From Paracoccus sediminilitoris (lineage in GTDB: Bacteria > Pseudomonadota > Alphaproteobacteria > Rhodobacterales > Rhodobacteraceae), in NCBI RefSeq assembly GCF_003259195.1, contig NZ_QJPK01000001.1, positions 496,001 to 560,000 on the forward strand: DNA of 64,000 bases, in the 5' to 3' direction. Of the stretch, positions 1 to 9,523 are shown in pieces. Below the pieces are notes generated by a model. The model had not been told where the DNA came from and made no database searches. It saw only the letters and a program-made list of their open reading frames with translations. Position 1 is the first letter of the stretch. Each line of letters begins with the position of its first letter. The translations under genes were made by a program, and so were the position numbers.

Positions 1-49
1 GTTCATATGAACGCCAACGCCACCCCGCGGGACCAGTTCCCGCCCCGTG

Positions 50-1447
50 TCAGCTTGCCGCGCCGCCTTTGACCAGATCGGGCACCAGCTTGCCGGGGTT
101 CAGGATATTGCCCGGGTCCAGCGCCGACTTGATCGCGCCCATCACCTGCCAGCCGGGGCCGTGCTCCTCGGACATCATCGACCGCTTGCCGATCCCGATC
201 CCATGTTCGCCAGTGATCGTGCCACCCACCGTCAGCGCATGGCGGGCCATCCGCTGCGCGATCCCTTTGGCGGCAGCGATCTCGGCGGGGGATTCGGGAT
301 CGACCAGCAGCAGCGAATGGAAGTTCCCGTCGCCCACATGACCGACGATCGGCCCGATCATGCCCGCGGCCTGGATGTCCGCAGCGGCCTGTTCGACCGC
401 ATCGGCTAGCTGCGACATCGGCACGCAGACATCCGTTACCACCCCCACCGCGCCCGGCCGCAGCACGAAGGCCGCGTGATAGGCCCCGTGCCGCATCCGC
501 CACAGCCGGGCCCGGTCCTCGGGCGTGGTGGCCCAGTCAAATCCCGACGCGCCGCAATCGCGCGCGATCTCTCCGAACCGTTCGGCATCCTGGGCGACGG
601 CATTCTCGGAGCCGTGAAACTCGATCATCAGATGCGGCGTCTCGGGCAGGGTGGTGCCGGATTTCAGGTTGAAGGCCCGCGCCGTCAGCGCATCCACGAA
701 CTCGATCCGTGCCATCGGGATGCCCGACTGGATGGTCATCGTGACGCATTCGACCGCCGCCCGCAGATCGGGGAACCCGCAGACCGCCGATGCCACCTGT
801 TCGGGCTGGCCATGCAGACGCAGCGTCAGTTCGGTGATGATCCCCAAGGTGCCTTCGGACCCCACGAACAGCGCCGTCAGATCGTAACCCGCGCTGCTTT
901 TCGCCGCCCGCGTGCCGGTGCGGATGACCTGCCCGTCGGCCAGCACCACCTCCAATGCGATGACATTGTCGCGCATGGTGCCGTAACGCACCGCCGTCGT
1001 GCCGCTGGCGCGCGTGGCGGCCATCCCGCCCAGGCTGGCATCCGCGCCGGGATCGACCGAAAAGAAGAGCCCCGTCGCGCGCAAATCGGCATTCAGCGCC
1101 TCGCGCGTGACGCCGGGTTGCAGGGTGACCTGCATGTCCTCGGAGCGGGTTTCGATGATGCGGTTCATGCGCCCCAAGTTCAGCGTGACGCCCCCCTGGC
1201 TGGCCAATGCATGCCCCTCCAGCGACGTCCCGGTGCCCCAGGCGATCACCGGCACCCCCGCAGCCGCGCAGGCCTTGACGATGGCCGCAACCTCGGCGGT
1301 GGTTTCGGCATAGGCCACGGCATCGGGGGGCGGCGCGGTGTGAAAGCTCTCGGATGCCGCATGCTGTTCGCGGTCCCCGCGCCCGGTGGCAAATCGCGCC
1401 CCCAGCAGGTCCGTCAGTTCCGCGGCAAGGCTTTCGGGCAGGGCCAT
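50..1447 (-). CDS. FAD-binding oxidoreductase, D-lactate dehydrogenase (cytochrome)/GlcD type
   Basis: A 465-residue flavoprotein expected to oxidise a D-2-hydroxyacid (D-lactate, glycolate or similar) and pass electrons to cytochrome c or quinone. The N-terminal half is a PCMH-type FAD domain with the pyrophosphate-loop-like WGTGTSLEGHA stretch. The C-terminal half has HVGDGNFH and GEHGIGIGK, the metal/substrate motifs of the FAD-oxidase C domain. A good Shine-Dalgarno (AAGGAAC) precedes the ATG. It is divergent from the chloride channel gene, with only about 40 bp between starts. The family is clear. The exact hydroxyacid is not, because GlcD, Dld and D-2-hydroxyglutarate dehydrogenases share these motifs; no glcE/glcF neighbour is visible. 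Confidence 0.85.
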   Translation of the reverse strand: MALPESLAAELTDLLGARFATGRGDREQHAASESFHTAPPPDAVAYAETTAEVAAIVKACAAAGVPVIAWGTGTSLEGHALASQGGVTLNLGRMNRIIETRSEDMQVTLQPGVTREALNADLRATGLFFSVDPGADASLGGMAATRASGTTAVRYGTMRDNVIALEVVLADGQVIRTGTRAAKSSAGYDLTALFVGSEGTLGIITELTLRLHGQPEQVASAVCGFPDLRAAVECVTMTIQSGIPMARIEFVDALTARAFNLKSGTTLPETPHLMIEFHGSENAVAQDAERFGEIARDCGASGFDWATTPEDRARLWRMRHGAYHAAFVLRPGAVGVVTDVCVPMSQLADAVEQAAADIQAAGMIGPIVGHVGDGNFHSLLLVDPESPAEIAAAKGIAQRMARHALTVGGTITGEHGIGIGKRSMMSEEHGPGWQVMGAIKSALDPGNILNPGKLVPDLVKGGAAS

Positions 1448-1486
1448 GGGATGTTCCTTTTTCTATGCGGGGGCAGATTACGCCCG

Positions 1487-3268
1487 ATGCCCGCGAAGGC
1501 AACCACCCCTGCCACGCTGGACCCGGGGGCCGATCTGTGGTCGGGTGAAGGCCCGCCACGCATCGCGACCCTGCCCATGCCCCCTGCCCCGGACCCCAAA
1601 CGCCCCCATCCCTGGACCGCCCTGCGCAACGGGATGCGCGACGTGATGCGCCTGATGCGCGATCGCGGCCCCAGCCAGGCGCAGTTCTGGATCTTGGCGC
1701 TGCTGATCGGCACCGGCGCGGGCTTTGCCGCCGTGGGCTTCCGGCTGGGGATTTCGGCGCTGCAGCGGGCGGTCTATGGCGCCGACGACATGACGCTGGC
1801 CAGCACGGCGGACCATCTGCCCTGGGCCTGGGTGCTGATCGTGCCGGTACTGGGCGGTCTGGCTGTCGGCCTGATCCTGGACCGCTTCACCCCCGATGCG
1901 CGCGTCCGGGCCGTCTCGGACGTGATCGAGGGCGCGGCTCTTGACGGCGGTCGCGTCGAAACCCGCGAGGGGCTGGCATCCGCCGCCGCTTCACTGATCA
2001 CCCTTGGCACAGGCGGCAGTTCGGGCCGTGAAGGACCGGTCGTGCATCTGGCAGGCGTGATTTCCACTGCGGTCGCCACGCGCATCAAGGCCAGCCCCAT
2101 CACCGGGCGCGAACTGCTGGGATGCGGCGTCGCGGGGGCGGTGGCGGCCAGCTTCAACGCCCCCATCGCCGGCGCCCTCTTTGCGCATGAGGTCGTGCTG
2201 CGCCATTTTGCCGTCCACGCCTTCGCCCCCATCGCCATCGCGGCCGTCGCAGGCACCGTCATCAACCGCATGCAGTTCGGCGGCCTGACCGAATTTACCC
2301 TGCCCGACCGCCTGGATATCGGCTTCTACATCGAACTTCCCGCCTTCATGCTGCTGGGTCTGGTCTGCGCGCTGGTGGCGGCGGCGATGATGAAGGGCAT
2401 CTTTCGCGCCGAACGAACCGGCACGGCCATCATGGCGCGCCTGGGTTGGCCGCGCTGGTCGCGTCCGGCCATCGCGGGCCTTTTCCTGGGGCTGATCGCC
2501 ATTCCCTTCCCCCATATCATCGGCGTCGGCTATGAAACCACCGCCGCTGCGCTGTCGGGTCAGATCGGTCTGTCGCAGGCGGTTCTGCTGGCATCGGTCA
2601 AGGCCCTGGCCGTCGCCATCACGCTTGGCGGACGCATGGGGGGCGGCGTCTTTTCCCCGGCGCTGGTCATGGGATCGCTGACGGGGCTGGCCTTCGGGAT
2701 TATCGCGACGGGACTTGCCCCCAGCGTGTCGGGCAATGTCGACGTCTATGCTTTCGCGGGCATGGGCGCGGTGGGCGCGGCGGTGCTGGGCGCGCCCATC
2801 TCGACCGCGCTGATCGTGTTCGAGATGACGGGCGACTGGCAGACCGGCATCGCGGTGATGACCGCCATCTCGCTCAGCTCGGCCCTGGCGTCGCGGCTGG
2901 TGCGGCGGTCTTTCTTCTTCAGCCAGCTGGAAAACCGCGGTATCCATCTGGCCGAAGGCCCGCATATCTGGCTGCCCCGCAACCTGCGCATCACGCCCGT
3001 CATCCGTGCCTTGGACAGCGAAGCCGCCCCGGCCAGCGACCTGGTCCGCAACATTGCCGCCTCAGGCGATACCCTGACCCAAGGCATGACGCTGGAACAG
3101 GCGCTGCGCGAATTCGACCGCAGCGGTGCCGCCTTCCTGCCGGTGATGTCGCAGCCCGATCCCGACACGGATGGCGAACCGCAGATCATCGGCGTCGTCT
3201 ATCACATCGACGCGCTGCGGACCTTGAACCGTGCCCTTGCCGAAACCGCGGCCGAGGAACACGCCTGA
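1487..3268 (+). CDS. CLC-family chloride channel/antiporter with C-terminal CBS-like region
   Basis: A 593-residue integral membrane protein that should move chloride, possibly in exchange for protons. The filter motif GSSGREGP lies near residues 176-184, and its glutamate is the gating/proton glutamate of CLC proteins. Many hydrophobic helices follow, including the GGGVFSPALVMG segment. The last roughly 90 residues (from about 505) resemble a single CBS-type regulatory domain. The frame stays open far upstream, but that stretch is antisense to the FAD dehydrogenase. I place the start at the ATG at 1487; a start a few codons downstream (1577 or later) is possible. The gene converges on cobT. 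Confidence 0.85.
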   Translation: MPAKATTPATLDPGADLWSGEGPPRIATLPMPPAPDPKRPHPWTALRNGMRDVMRLMRDRGPSQAQFWILALLIGTGAGFAAVGFRLGISALQRAVYGADDMTLASTADHLPWAWVLIVPVLGGLAVGLILDRFTPDARVRAVSDVIEGAALDGGRVETREGLASAAASLITLGTGGSSGREGPVVHLAGVISTAVATRIKASPITGRELLGCGVAGAVAASFNAPIAGALFAHEVVLRHFAVHAFAPIAIAAVAGTVINRMQFGGLTEFTLPDRLDIGFYIELPAFMLLGLVCALVAAAMMKGIFRAERTGTAIMARLGWPRWSRPAIAGLFLGLIAIPFPHIIGVGYETTAAALSGQIGLSQAVLLASVKALAVAITLGGRMGGGVFSPALVMGSLTGLAFGIIATGLAPSVSGNVDVYAFAGMGAVGAAVLGAPISTALIVFEMTGDWQTGIAVMTAISLSSALASRLVRRSFFFSQLENRGIHLAEGPHIWLPRNLRITPVIRALDSEAAPASDLVRNIAASGDTLTQGMTLEQALREFDRSGAAFLPVMSQPDPDTDGEPQIIGVVYHIDALRTLNRALAETAAEEHA

Positions 3269-3291
3269 CACAGGGCGCGCCATCGGGGGGT

Positions 3292-3311
3292 CCGGGGGGC
3301 CGGCCCCCCGG
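3292..3311. terminator. Perfect 20-nt GC palindrome between convergent clc and cobT
   Basis: The 61-bp gap between the two convergent stop codons contains a perfect self-complementary 20-mer (CCGGGGGGCC and its reverse complement). It would form a strong hairpin in either transcript. There is no T-run on either side, so it is only a probable bidirectional terminator or transcript-end stabiliser. Confidence 0.45.
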
Positions 3312-3328
3312 CCGTCGCGGGACGCAGA

Positions 3329-5200
3329 TCAACCGCGCCGCAGTGACGCCATGCCAAGGACGCGTGCGCGCTTGCGGGGATCGCTGTCGAACAGCGCCGC
3401 CAGCTGTTCGGTGATCGCGCCGGCCAGCTGTTCCGCATCGGTGATGGTCACCGCGCGTTCGTAATAGCGCGTCACGTCATGGCCGATGCCGATGGCCAGC
3501 AATTCGACCGCACGGCGCTTTTCCACCATGGCGATCACGTCGCGCAGATGCCGTTCCAGGAAGTTCGCGGGGTTCACCGACAGCGTCGAATCATCGACCG
3601 GCGCCCCGTCGGAAATGACCATCAGGATCTTGCGCGCCTCGGACCGCTTGACCAGACGGCGATGCGCCCATTCCAGCGCCTCGCCGTCGATGTTTTCCTT
3701 CAGCAGACCTTCCTTCATCATCAGCCCCAAGTTGGGTCGCACCCGACGCCAAGGCGCATCGGCGGATTTATAGATGATGTGGCGCAGGTCGTTCAGGCGA
3801 CCGGGCTGGGCGGGACGGCCGGCGGCCAGCCATGCCTCGCGCGCCTGCCCGCCCTTCCAGGCGCGGGTGGTGAAGCCCAGGATCTCGACCTTGACGTTGC
3901 AACGCTCCAGAGTGCGCGCCAGCACGTCGGCGCAGATTGCGGCGATGCTGATCGGACGCCCGCGCATCGACCCCGAATTGTCGATCAGCAGCGTGACGAC
4001 CGTGTCGCGGAATTCGGTATCCTTCTCGATCTTGAAGGACAGCGGCATGGTCGGGTTCGCCACCACGCGCGCCAGGCGGCCCGCGTCCAGCACACCCTCC
4101 TCCTTGTCGAATTCCCAGCTGCGGTTCTGCTGGGCCTGCAGGCGCCGCTGCAACTTGTTCGCCAGCCGGCTGACGGCCCCGCGCAGGGGGTCCAGCTGCT
4201 TGTCCAGATAGGCGCGCAGGCGTTCCAACTCGGCCTCGTCGGCCAGATCCTCGGCGCGGATCTCCTCGTCCCAGTTCTGGGCAAAGACGGTGTAATCGGG
4301 GCTGGCATCGCTGACCGGGGGCGGCTGGTCGGGGGGCGCATCGGATTCGGGCATCTCGGCCTCGTCCGACATCTCGTCCTCGGACTGGTCGTCCATGCTG
4401 ACCGAGGCCTGCTGTTCATCCTGGGTCTGTTCCTGGCTGCGTTCGGAACTGGCCTCGGAATCCTCGCTGTCATCCTGCTCGCGGGACTGGTTGTCGCCCG
4501 ATTCCTCGTCCTGCTCGGAATTGTCGTCGGCGTCGTCATCCTCGGGCTGATCGGGGTCTTCGCCCAGCTGATCGCCATAGCCCAGATCGGTGATGATCTG
4601 GCGCGCCAGGCGGGCAAAGCTGGACTGGTCGGCCAGCGCCCTGTTCACGTCCGACAGCGACCCGCCCGCTTGGCTTTCCACGAAGGGACGCCACAGATCG
4701 GCCACGTTCTGCGCGCCGGGCGGCAAGGGGCGGCCGGTCGCCGCCTGCCGCACGATATAGCCCGCCGCCACCGAAAGGGGCGCATCGGCGGGGGCGCTGA
4801 TCTGGGCATAGCCCTTCTTGTCGGCATCCGCCCCGATCCGCGCGTCGATGTTGGACAGCGCACCCGGCATGTCGCGCGCACCTAAAGCCTCGCAGCGGGC
4901 AGTTTCCATCGCCTCGTAAAGCTCGCGCGCCATGGGGCCTGCGGGGGCGTATTTGGCGTGCGTCGCGGCGTCGTGGTGGCGTACCCGCATGGCAAAGGCA
5001 TCGGCGGTGCCGCGCGCCAGCAATACTTCGTCGCGTCCCATGCGGCGGCTGATCTGCGGAAGGCGCATCGTGTCGCCCGCCATGCCCGACGGATCCGCCG
5101 TGAAGGTGACGTTCAGTTCGTGTTCGTCGGCCATCGCCCGCGTGGCTTGGGTCAGCGCCTTCTTGAAGGGATCGGCGGGATTGTCAGTGGGCTTGTTCAT
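3329..5200 (-). CDS. cobT: Aerobic cobaltochelatase subunit CobT
   Basis: A 623-residue protein, the VWA-containing subunit of the ATP-dependent CobNST complex that inserts cobalt into hydrogenobyrinic acid a,c-diamide in aerobic cobalamin synthesis. An N-terminal CobT domain is followed by a very acidic low-complexity linker (roughly residues 215-310). A C-terminal VWA domain carries the MIDAS motif DNSGS near residue 403. The ATG at 5200 is chosen because GGGGAGAAG lies at good spacing upstream; the open frame extends six codons further. It lies 71 bp downstream of cobS on the same strand, the usual cobST order. The cobN subunit is not in the window. Confidence 0.95.
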   Translation of the reverse strand: MNKPTDNPADPFKKALTQATRAMADEHELNVTFTADPSGMAGDTMRLPQISRRMGRDEVLLARGTADAFAMRVRHHDAATHAKYAPAGPMARELYEAMETARCEALGARDMPGALSNIDARIGADADKKGYAQISAPADAPLSVAAGYIVRQAATGRPLPPGAQNVADLWRPFVESQAGGSLSDVNRALADQSSFARLARQIITDLGYGDQLGEDPDQPEDDDADDNSEQDEESGDNQSREQDDSEDSEASSERSQEQTQDEQQASVSMDDQSEDEMSDEAEMPESDAPPDQPPPVSDASPDYTVFAQNWDEEIRAEDLADEAELERLRAYLDKQLDPLRGAVSRLANKLQRRLQAQQNRSWEFDKEEGVLDAGRLARVVANPTMPLSFKIEKDTEFRDTVVTLLIDNSGSMRGRPISIAAICADVLARTLERCNVKVEILGFTTRAWKGGQAREAWLAAGRPAQPGRLNDLRHIIYKSADAPWRRVRPNLGLMMKEGLLKENIDGEALEWAHRRLVKRSEARKILMVISDGAPVDDSTLSVNPANFLERHLRDVIAMVEKRRAVELLAIGIGHDVTRYYERAVTITDAEQLAGAITEQLAALFDSDPRKRARVLGMASLRRG

Positions 5201-5239
5201 GTCACGTCTTCTCCCCACGCGGCGGCTGTCGGATGGTGG

Positions 5240-5260
5240 GGGCGGGCCTCATGCCCGCCC
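5240..5260 (-). other. Hairpin in the cobS-cobT intergenic gap
   Basis: GGGCGGGC and GCCCGCCC form a perfect 8-bp stem around a 5-nt loop in the 71-bp gap between cobS and cobT. No T-run follows. It may act as an intercistronic mRNA stabiliser or weak attenuator, or reflect GC composition only. Confidence 0.35.
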
Positions 5261-5271
5261 GCCAAGTCTGG

Positions 5272-6243
5272 TCACACGGCGATGCTGGCCGCGCTTTCGG
5301 GCAGTTCCTCGTCGAACAGCCGCTGATAGAACTCGGCCACGGTCTGGCGCTCCAGCTCGTCGCATTTGTTCAGGAAGGTCAGGCGGAAAGCATAGCCGAT
5401 ATTGTCGAAGATGCGCGCGTTCTGCGCCCAGGACAGCACCGTGCGCGGCGACATGACGGTGGACAGGTCGCCCTGCATGAAGGCCGTGCGGGTCAGATCG
5501 GCCAGCGTCACCATCTGGCTGATGACCTTGCGGCCCTTTTCATTGTTGTAGTTCGGGTTCTTGGCCAGGATGATCGCGGCCTCGGCATCGTGGGACAGAT
5601 AGTTCAGCGTCGCGACCAGCGACCAGCGGTCCATCTGGCCCTGGTTGATCTGCTGGGTGCCGTGATAGAGGCCCGTCGTGTCGCCCAGACCCACGGTGTT
5701 CGCGGTCGCGAACAGGCGGAAATAGGGGTTCGGCGTGATCACCTCATTCTGGTCCAGCAGGGTCAGCTTGCCGTCGGCCTCCAGCACGCGCTGGATGACG
5801 AACATCACGTCGGCGCGGCCCGCGTCGTATTCGTCAAAGACGATGGCGGTCGGGTTGCGCAGCGCCCAGGGCAGGATGCCTTCGTGGAAGACCGTGACCT
5901 GCTTGCCGTCGACCAGCTTGATCGCATCCTTGCCGATCAGGTCGATCCGGCTGACATGGCTGTCCAGGTTCACCCGCACGCAGGGCCAGTTCAGCCGCGC
6001 GGCGATCTGTTCGATATGGGTCGATTTCCCCGTCCCGTGATAGCCCTGCACCATCACCCGGCGGTTATAGGCAAAGCCCGCAAGGATCGCCATCGTGGTG
6101 TCGGGATCGAACTTGTAGGTGCTGTCGATCTCGGGGACACGGTCGGTGCGTTCGGCAAAGCCTTTCACCTTCATGTCGCTGTCCAGACCGAACACCTCGC
6201 GCAGGTCGATCTCTTCGGTGGGTTTGGCGTTCATGTCCAGCAT
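5272..6243 (-). CDS. cobS: Aerobic cobaltochelatase subunit CobS
   Basis: A 323-residue AAA+ ATPase of the MoxR-like group, the motor subunit partnering CobT in cobalt insertion. Walker A is GYHGTGKST at residues 67-75 and Walker B is IVFDEYDAG. The N-terminal CobS region ([11 protein letters not shown]) is also typical. The ATG at 6243 has GAGAGG eight bases upstream; a second ATG three codons later (6234) is also possible. It is divergent from the sigma factor gene across about 145 bp and precedes cobT. Confidence 0.95.
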   Translation of the reverse strand: MLDMNAKPTEEIDLREVFGLDSDMKVKGFAERTDRVPEIDSTYKFDPDTTMAILAGFAYNRRVMVQGYHGTGKSTHIEQIAARLNWPCVRVNLDSHVSRIDLIGKDAIKLVDGKQVTVFHEGILPWALRNPTAIVFDEYDAGRADVMFVIQRVLEADGKLTLLDQNEVITPNPYFRLFATANTVGLGDTTGLYHGTQQINQGQMDRWSLVATLNYLSHDAEAAIILAKNPNYNNEKGRKVISQMVTLADLTRTAFMQGDLSTVMSPRTVLSWAQNARIFDNIGYAFRLTFLNKCDELERQTVAEFYQRLFDEELPESAASIAV

Positions 6244-6387
6244 TCGTCCGGCCTCTCTCATCGCGTCCGCGCATTGATCGCGCATTCGTGCCGGACGTGC
6301 AAGCGGGGCCGCGTTGACGCCTTGCCGCAGCAACCCTAAGGTGACCCCTGAAATCCTTTGCAATCCCCACAGCAGGAAACGCGGCCC

Positions 6388-6942
6388 TTGACCGACGCAC
6401 GCAGAACAGAGCTTGAACGCCTCATCTCGCGCATCTCGCTTGGCGACCGGGATGCCTTCGACGCGCTTTACGACGCGACCTCGGCCAAGCTGCACGCGGT
6501 CTGCCTGTCGGTGCTGCGCGACCGCCCCGAGGCCGAGGAGACCTTGCAGGAGGTCTATATCCGCGTCTGGCAGAGCGCCTCTCGCTATGCTTCGAACGGG
6601 CTGTCGCCCATGACCTGGCTGATCACCATCGCGCGCAACCGCTCCATCGACAAGCTGCGCGCCCGCAATTCGCGCCCCAGCACCGCCCCCGAGGATGCCG
6701 CCGCCGACCTGCCCTGCGACGCGCCCAGCCCCGAATCGGCCACGATCATGGCGCAGGAACGCCGGATGCTGGACGAATGCCTGGCTCGGCTGGCCGATGC
6801 GCAGGCGGGCGCCGTGCGCGCCGTCTATTTGGAAGGCGTCACCTATGCCGACCTTGCGCAGCGCGAGGGGATGCCCATCAATACCGTGCGAAGCTGGCTG
6901 CGCCGCAGCCTGTTGCGCCTGAAAGACTGTGTTAGCCAATGA
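6388..6942 (+). CDS. ECF-type RNA polymerase sigma factor (SigK-like)
   Basis: A sigma-70-family regulator of about 184 residues. Region 2 includes the [15 protein letters not shown] stretch and [17 protein letters not shown]. Region 4 is a C-terminal helix-turn-helix ([23 protein letters not shown]). No ATG fits the N-terminus. I choose TTG at 6388, with AGGA eleven bases upstream; TTG at 6358 is the other option. The stop overlaps the ATG of the next gene (ATGA), so sigma and anti-sigma are translationally coupled. The neighbouring RskA-like anti-sigma and fasciclin genes place it with SigK-type ECF factors. Confidence 0.9.
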   Translation: MTDARRTELERLISRISLGDRDAFDALYDATSAKLHAVCLSVLRDRPEAEETLQEVYIRVWQSASRYASNGLSPMTWLITIARNRSIDKLRARNSRPSTAPEDAAADLPCDAPSPESATIMAQERRMLDECLARLADAQAGAVRAVYLEGVTYADLAQREGMPINTVRSWLRRSLLRLKDCVSQ

Positions 6943-7643
6943 CCGAAGACGCCCCCCTGACCCCGCAGGAAGAAGATGAGGCGCTGGCGGCCGAAATGGC
7001 GCTTGGGCTTCTGGATGGCGACGACCTGACGGCCGCGACGACCCGAATGGCGGAGGATGCCGAATTCGCGCGCACCGTGCGGGACTGGCACGAACGGCTG
7101 GCGGGCATGGCCGAAAACCTGACCCCCGTCATGGCCCCTGCCCGCGCCCGCCACGCGATCCGCGAAAGGTTGGGCCATGCCAGCCCGCCCTTGGCCAACG
7201 ATCCGACCGAACGCCGCGCCTGGTGGCGTGGTCCGATGGGGGCGTTCGGCGGGCTGCTGGGCGCTGCGGCGCTGGCCTTCCTCTTCATCATGCCGGGGCA
7301 GGACCCCACCCCCCAGCCGGGCTTCCAGGCCCAGCTTCAGGTCCAGGACAGCGAGATGCGCGTTGTCGCCCGCCTGACCGGCCGCGAAATGGAGATCGCG
7401 ATGGAGGGTGGCACGCCCCCCGCCGACCGTGATCTGGAAATCTGGTGGATCAAGCCGGACGGTTCGGCACCGATTTCCATGGGCCTGGTGCCACGGGACG
7501 GAAATATGCGCATGACCCTGCCCGAAGGGCTGGACCCTGGCGAAGATGTCAAGATTGCCCTTTCGGATGAACCGCTTGGCGGATCGCCGACCGGCCAGGC
7601 GACCGGTCCGGTCGTGGCAATCTCGGATCTCACGCGTTCGTGA
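6939..7643 (+). CDS. RskA-like membrane anti-sigma factor
   Basis: A 234-residue protein expected to sequester the upstream ECF factor. The N-terminal cytoplasmic segment (about 1-90) would bind sigma. One transmembrane helix lies near residues 100-117 ([18 protein letters not shown]). The periplasmic domain ends with [19 protein letters not shown], a close match to the C-terminal signature of RskA/anti-sigma-K proteins. It lacks an obvious HxxxCxxC zinc motif, so it is not a ChrR-type ZAS anti-sigma. The gene overlaps the sigma stop by 4 bp and is followed by a fasciclin gene, a likely target. Confidence 0.87.
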   Translation: MTEDAPLTPQEEDEALAAEMALGLLDGDDLTAATTRMAEDAEFARTVRDWHERLAGMAENLTPVMAPARARHAIRERLGHASPPLANDPTERRAWWRGPMGAFGGLLGAAALAFLFIMPGQDPTPQPGFQAQLQVQDSEMRVVARLTGREMEIAMEGGTPPADRDLEIWWIKPDGSAPISMGLVPRDGNMRMTLPEGLDPGEDVKIALSDEPLGGSPTGQATGPVVAISDLTRS

Positions 7644-7657
7644 TGTGAAAAAGATGC

Positions 7658-7682
7658 CGGGTGGGTGCAACTAACCCACCCG
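7658..7682 (+). promoter_or_regulatory. Perfect 9-bp hairpin between anti-sigma and fasciclin genes, with ECF-like promoter spacing
   Basis: CGGGTGGGT and ACCCACCCG form a perfect 9-bp stem around a 7-nt loop, 14 bases after the anti-sigma stop. There is no T-run. The loop contains AAC (7669-7671), followed 17 bases later by CGT (7689-7691). Those are the core elements and spacing of many ECF promoters. It could be an attenuator, an operator, or part of the sigma factor's own promoter for the fasciclin gene. The promoter reading is inference. Confidence 0.35.
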
Positions 7683-7746
7683 CCTCTGCGTGGTTGTGAG
7701 GACAGGGCGCAAGATTGCGTCCATGACCACAACCCGGAGGAAAACC

Positions 7747-8313
7747 ATGTTCAGCAGCTTTACCAAAGTCGGCGCCTCGATCGTTGCAGCCACCGTCGCC
7801 TTCAGTGCCCCCGCCATGGCACAGAACACGATGGTCGGCGGTGCCGAAATGTTCCCCGACCGCAATATCGTCGAAAACGCCGTGAACTCGGCCGACCATA
7901 CCACGCTGGTTGCAGCTGTTCAGGCCGCCGGTCTGGCTGAAACGCTGTCGGGCGAAGGCCCCTTCACCGTTTTCGCCCCCACCAACGCAGCCTTTGAAAA
8001 GCTGCCCGCCGGCACCGTCGAAGACCTGCTGAAGCCGGAAAACAAGGACAAGCTGGCCCAGATCCTGACCTGCCACGTCGTTGCCGCGGATGCGATGTCG
8101 CCCGCGATCGGCAAGATGATCATGGATGACGGCGGCGCGCATGACGTCGCGACCGTCGGTGGCTGCACGCTCAGCGCCTCGATCAATCCCGACAACAACG
8201 CGTTGCAGCTGACCGATGAAAACGGCTCGGTTGCGATCGTCACCATCCCCGATGTCGATCAGTCGAACGGCGTGATCCACGTCATCGACACGGTCATGCT
8301 GCCCGCGATGTAA
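7747..8313 (+). CDS. Secreted fasciclin (FAS1) domain protein
   Basis: A 188-residue exported protein. Residues 1-25 are a signal peptide ending APAMA. The rest is one FAS1 domain with the conserved TVFAPTNAAFEKLP stretch and a C-terminal GVIHVIDTVMLP. Two cysteines (LTCHV and GGCTL) could form a disulfide. FAS1 proteins act in adhesion or extracytoplasmic binding; the partner is unknown. A strong ribosome-binding site (CCGGAGGAAAACC) precedes the ATG. The position directly after sigma and anti-sigma genes suggests it is a regulon member. A strong terminator follows. Confidence 0.92.
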   Translation: MFSSFTKVGASIVAATVAFSAPAMAQNTMVGGAEMFPDRNIVENAVNSADHTTLVAAVQAAGLAETLSGEGPFTVFAPTNAAFEKLPAGTVEDLLKPENKDKLAQILTCHVVAADAMSPAIGKMIMDDGGAHDVATVGGCTLSASINPDNNALQLTDENGSVAIVTIPDVDQSNGVIHVIDTVMLPAM

Positions 8314-8362
8314 GCTTTCGGCGGCATAGGGGCCGTCTGTTCCCCCGACCGGACGGCCTTCA

Positions 8363-8396
8363 GGCCCGCGCACTCCCCCTCGTGCGCGGGCCTTTT
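8363..8396 (+). terminator. Rho-independent terminator after the fasciclin gene
   Basis: A perfect 11-bp stem (GGCCCGCGCAC with GTGCGCGGGCC) around an 8-nt loop is followed directly by TTTT. It closes the sigma/anti-sigma/fasciclin unit. Confidence 0.88.
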
Positions 8397-8491
8397 GCAT
8401 GCGCGATGAACCCGACCCGCGTTGTCGGCGTTGCATCTTCCGATCGGCATCGCCCAGAATGCCGACGACATATCCGAAGGGAACCGGACAT

Positions 8492-9475
8492 ATGAGCGGC
8501 CTGATCGCACTTCTTGACGACGTTGCAGCCATTTCCAAGGTCGCGGCGGCGTCGATCGACGACGTTGCGGGACAGGCCGTGAAGGCCGGCACCAAGGCCG
8601 CCGGGGCGCTGATCGATGATGCCGCCGTGACGCCGAAATACGTGCACGGCTTCGATGCCAGCCGCGAATTGCCCATCGTCTGGAAGATCACCCGCGGATC
8701 GCTGTTCAACAAGCTGGTGATCCTGCTGCCCATCGCGCTGCTGCTGACGGTATTTGCGCCTTGGCTGATCACGCCGCTGCTGATGATCGGCGGCGCCTAT
8801 CTGTGCTATGAGGGCGCGCACAAGGTGGCATCCCTGTTCCACCATTCCGACACTCATGATTCCGAGAAACATACGCATACCGAAACCCCCGGCGCCGCGC
8901 TGGAGGAAAAGCGCGTGGCGGGCGCCATCAAGACCGACTTCATCCTGTCGGCGGAAATCATGACCATCGCGTTGTCGACCATTCCCGCGTCGGACACGCT
9001 GCTCACTAAGGCGCTGATTCTGGCCGTCGTGGCCGTGGGTGTGACCGTCGCGGTCTATGGCTCGGTCGCGCTGATCGTGAAGGCGGATGATTTCGGCCTG
9101 CATCTGGCGCAGCGCCGCACCGGTCCGCTGGCCGCCCTGGGGCGTGGAATTGTCATCATCATGCCGCATCTGATGACCGTCCTGACCGTCGTGGGAACGG
9201 CGGCCATGATCTGGGTCGGCGGTCAGATCATCGTTCACGGGTTGCATGACCTAGGCTGGCACATGCCCTATGACACCATCCACCACTGGGCCGAAGGCGC
9301 CGCCGCCGCCCTGCCCGCCATTCCGGGGATCGCGGCTTGGGTCACCACCGCCTTCTTCGACGGGATCGTCGGGCTGGTCCTGGGGCTTGCGCTGCTGCCG
9401 ATCGTGACCAAGGTCCTGAACCCGATCATCGAAGCCACGATCACCCCCCTGATCGCCCGCTTTTCAAAGGCCTGA
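8492..9475 (+). CDS. DUF808 (YedI-like) inner-membrane protein
   Basis: A 327-residue multi-pass membrane protein of the DUF808/YedI family, function unknown. The N-terminus MSGLIALLDDVAAISKVAAAS and the later KYVHGFDASRELPIVWKI are family signatures. Hydrophobic helices lie around residues 70-110 and through the C-terminal two thirds. ATG 8492 is preferred over an in-frame upstream start because it gives the family N-terminus and GAAGGGAA lies at usable spacing. It stands alone between the fasciclin terminator and the ugp promoter region. Confidence 0.85.
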   Translation: MSGLIALLDDVAAISKVAAASIDDVAGQAVKAGTKAAGALIDDAAVTPKYVHGFDASRELPIVWKITRGSLFNKLVILLPIALLLTVFAPWLITPLLMIGGAYLCYEGAHKVASLFHHSDTHDSEKHTHTETPGAALEEKRVAGAIKTDFILSAEIMTIALSTIPASDTLLTKALILAVVAVGVTVAVYGSVALIVKADDFGLHLAQRRTGPLAALGRGIVIIMPHLMTVLTVVGTAAMIWVGGQIIVHGLHDLGWHMPYDTIHHWAEGAAAALPAIPGIAAWVTTAFFDGIVGLVLGLALLPIVTKVLNPIIEATITPLIARFSKA

Positions 9476-9480
9476 GAAGG

Positions 9481-9521
9481 TTTGACCGGTCGGATACGCC
9501 ACGATTGACCGACCGGTCAAA
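9481..9521. repeat. Perfect 13-bp inverted repeat upstream of ugpB
   Basis: TTTGACCGGTCGG (9481-9493) is repeated in inverted orientation at 9509-9521 across a 15-base spacer. Each arm holds the palindrome GACCGGTC. It starts six bases after the DUF808 stop, so it could terminate that gene (no T-run). Its symmetry and position just upstream of the Pho-like box also fit an operator. Confidence 0.6.
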
Positions 9522-9523
9522 GA

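Noticed and set aside
1..12. Perfect palindrome GTTCATATGAAC at the window edge
   Set aside because: It is suggestive of an operator, but the neighbouring gene is outside the window and a single 12-mer cannot be judged. The ATG inside it opens only a 21-codon frame.
476..1486. Apparent N-terminal extension of the chloride channel reading frame over about 340 codons
   Set aside because: It is antisense to the FAD dehydrogenase, whose protein motifs are clear, and the extension reads as Arg/Gly/Asp-rich low-complexity. CLC proteins do not carry such an N-terminus.
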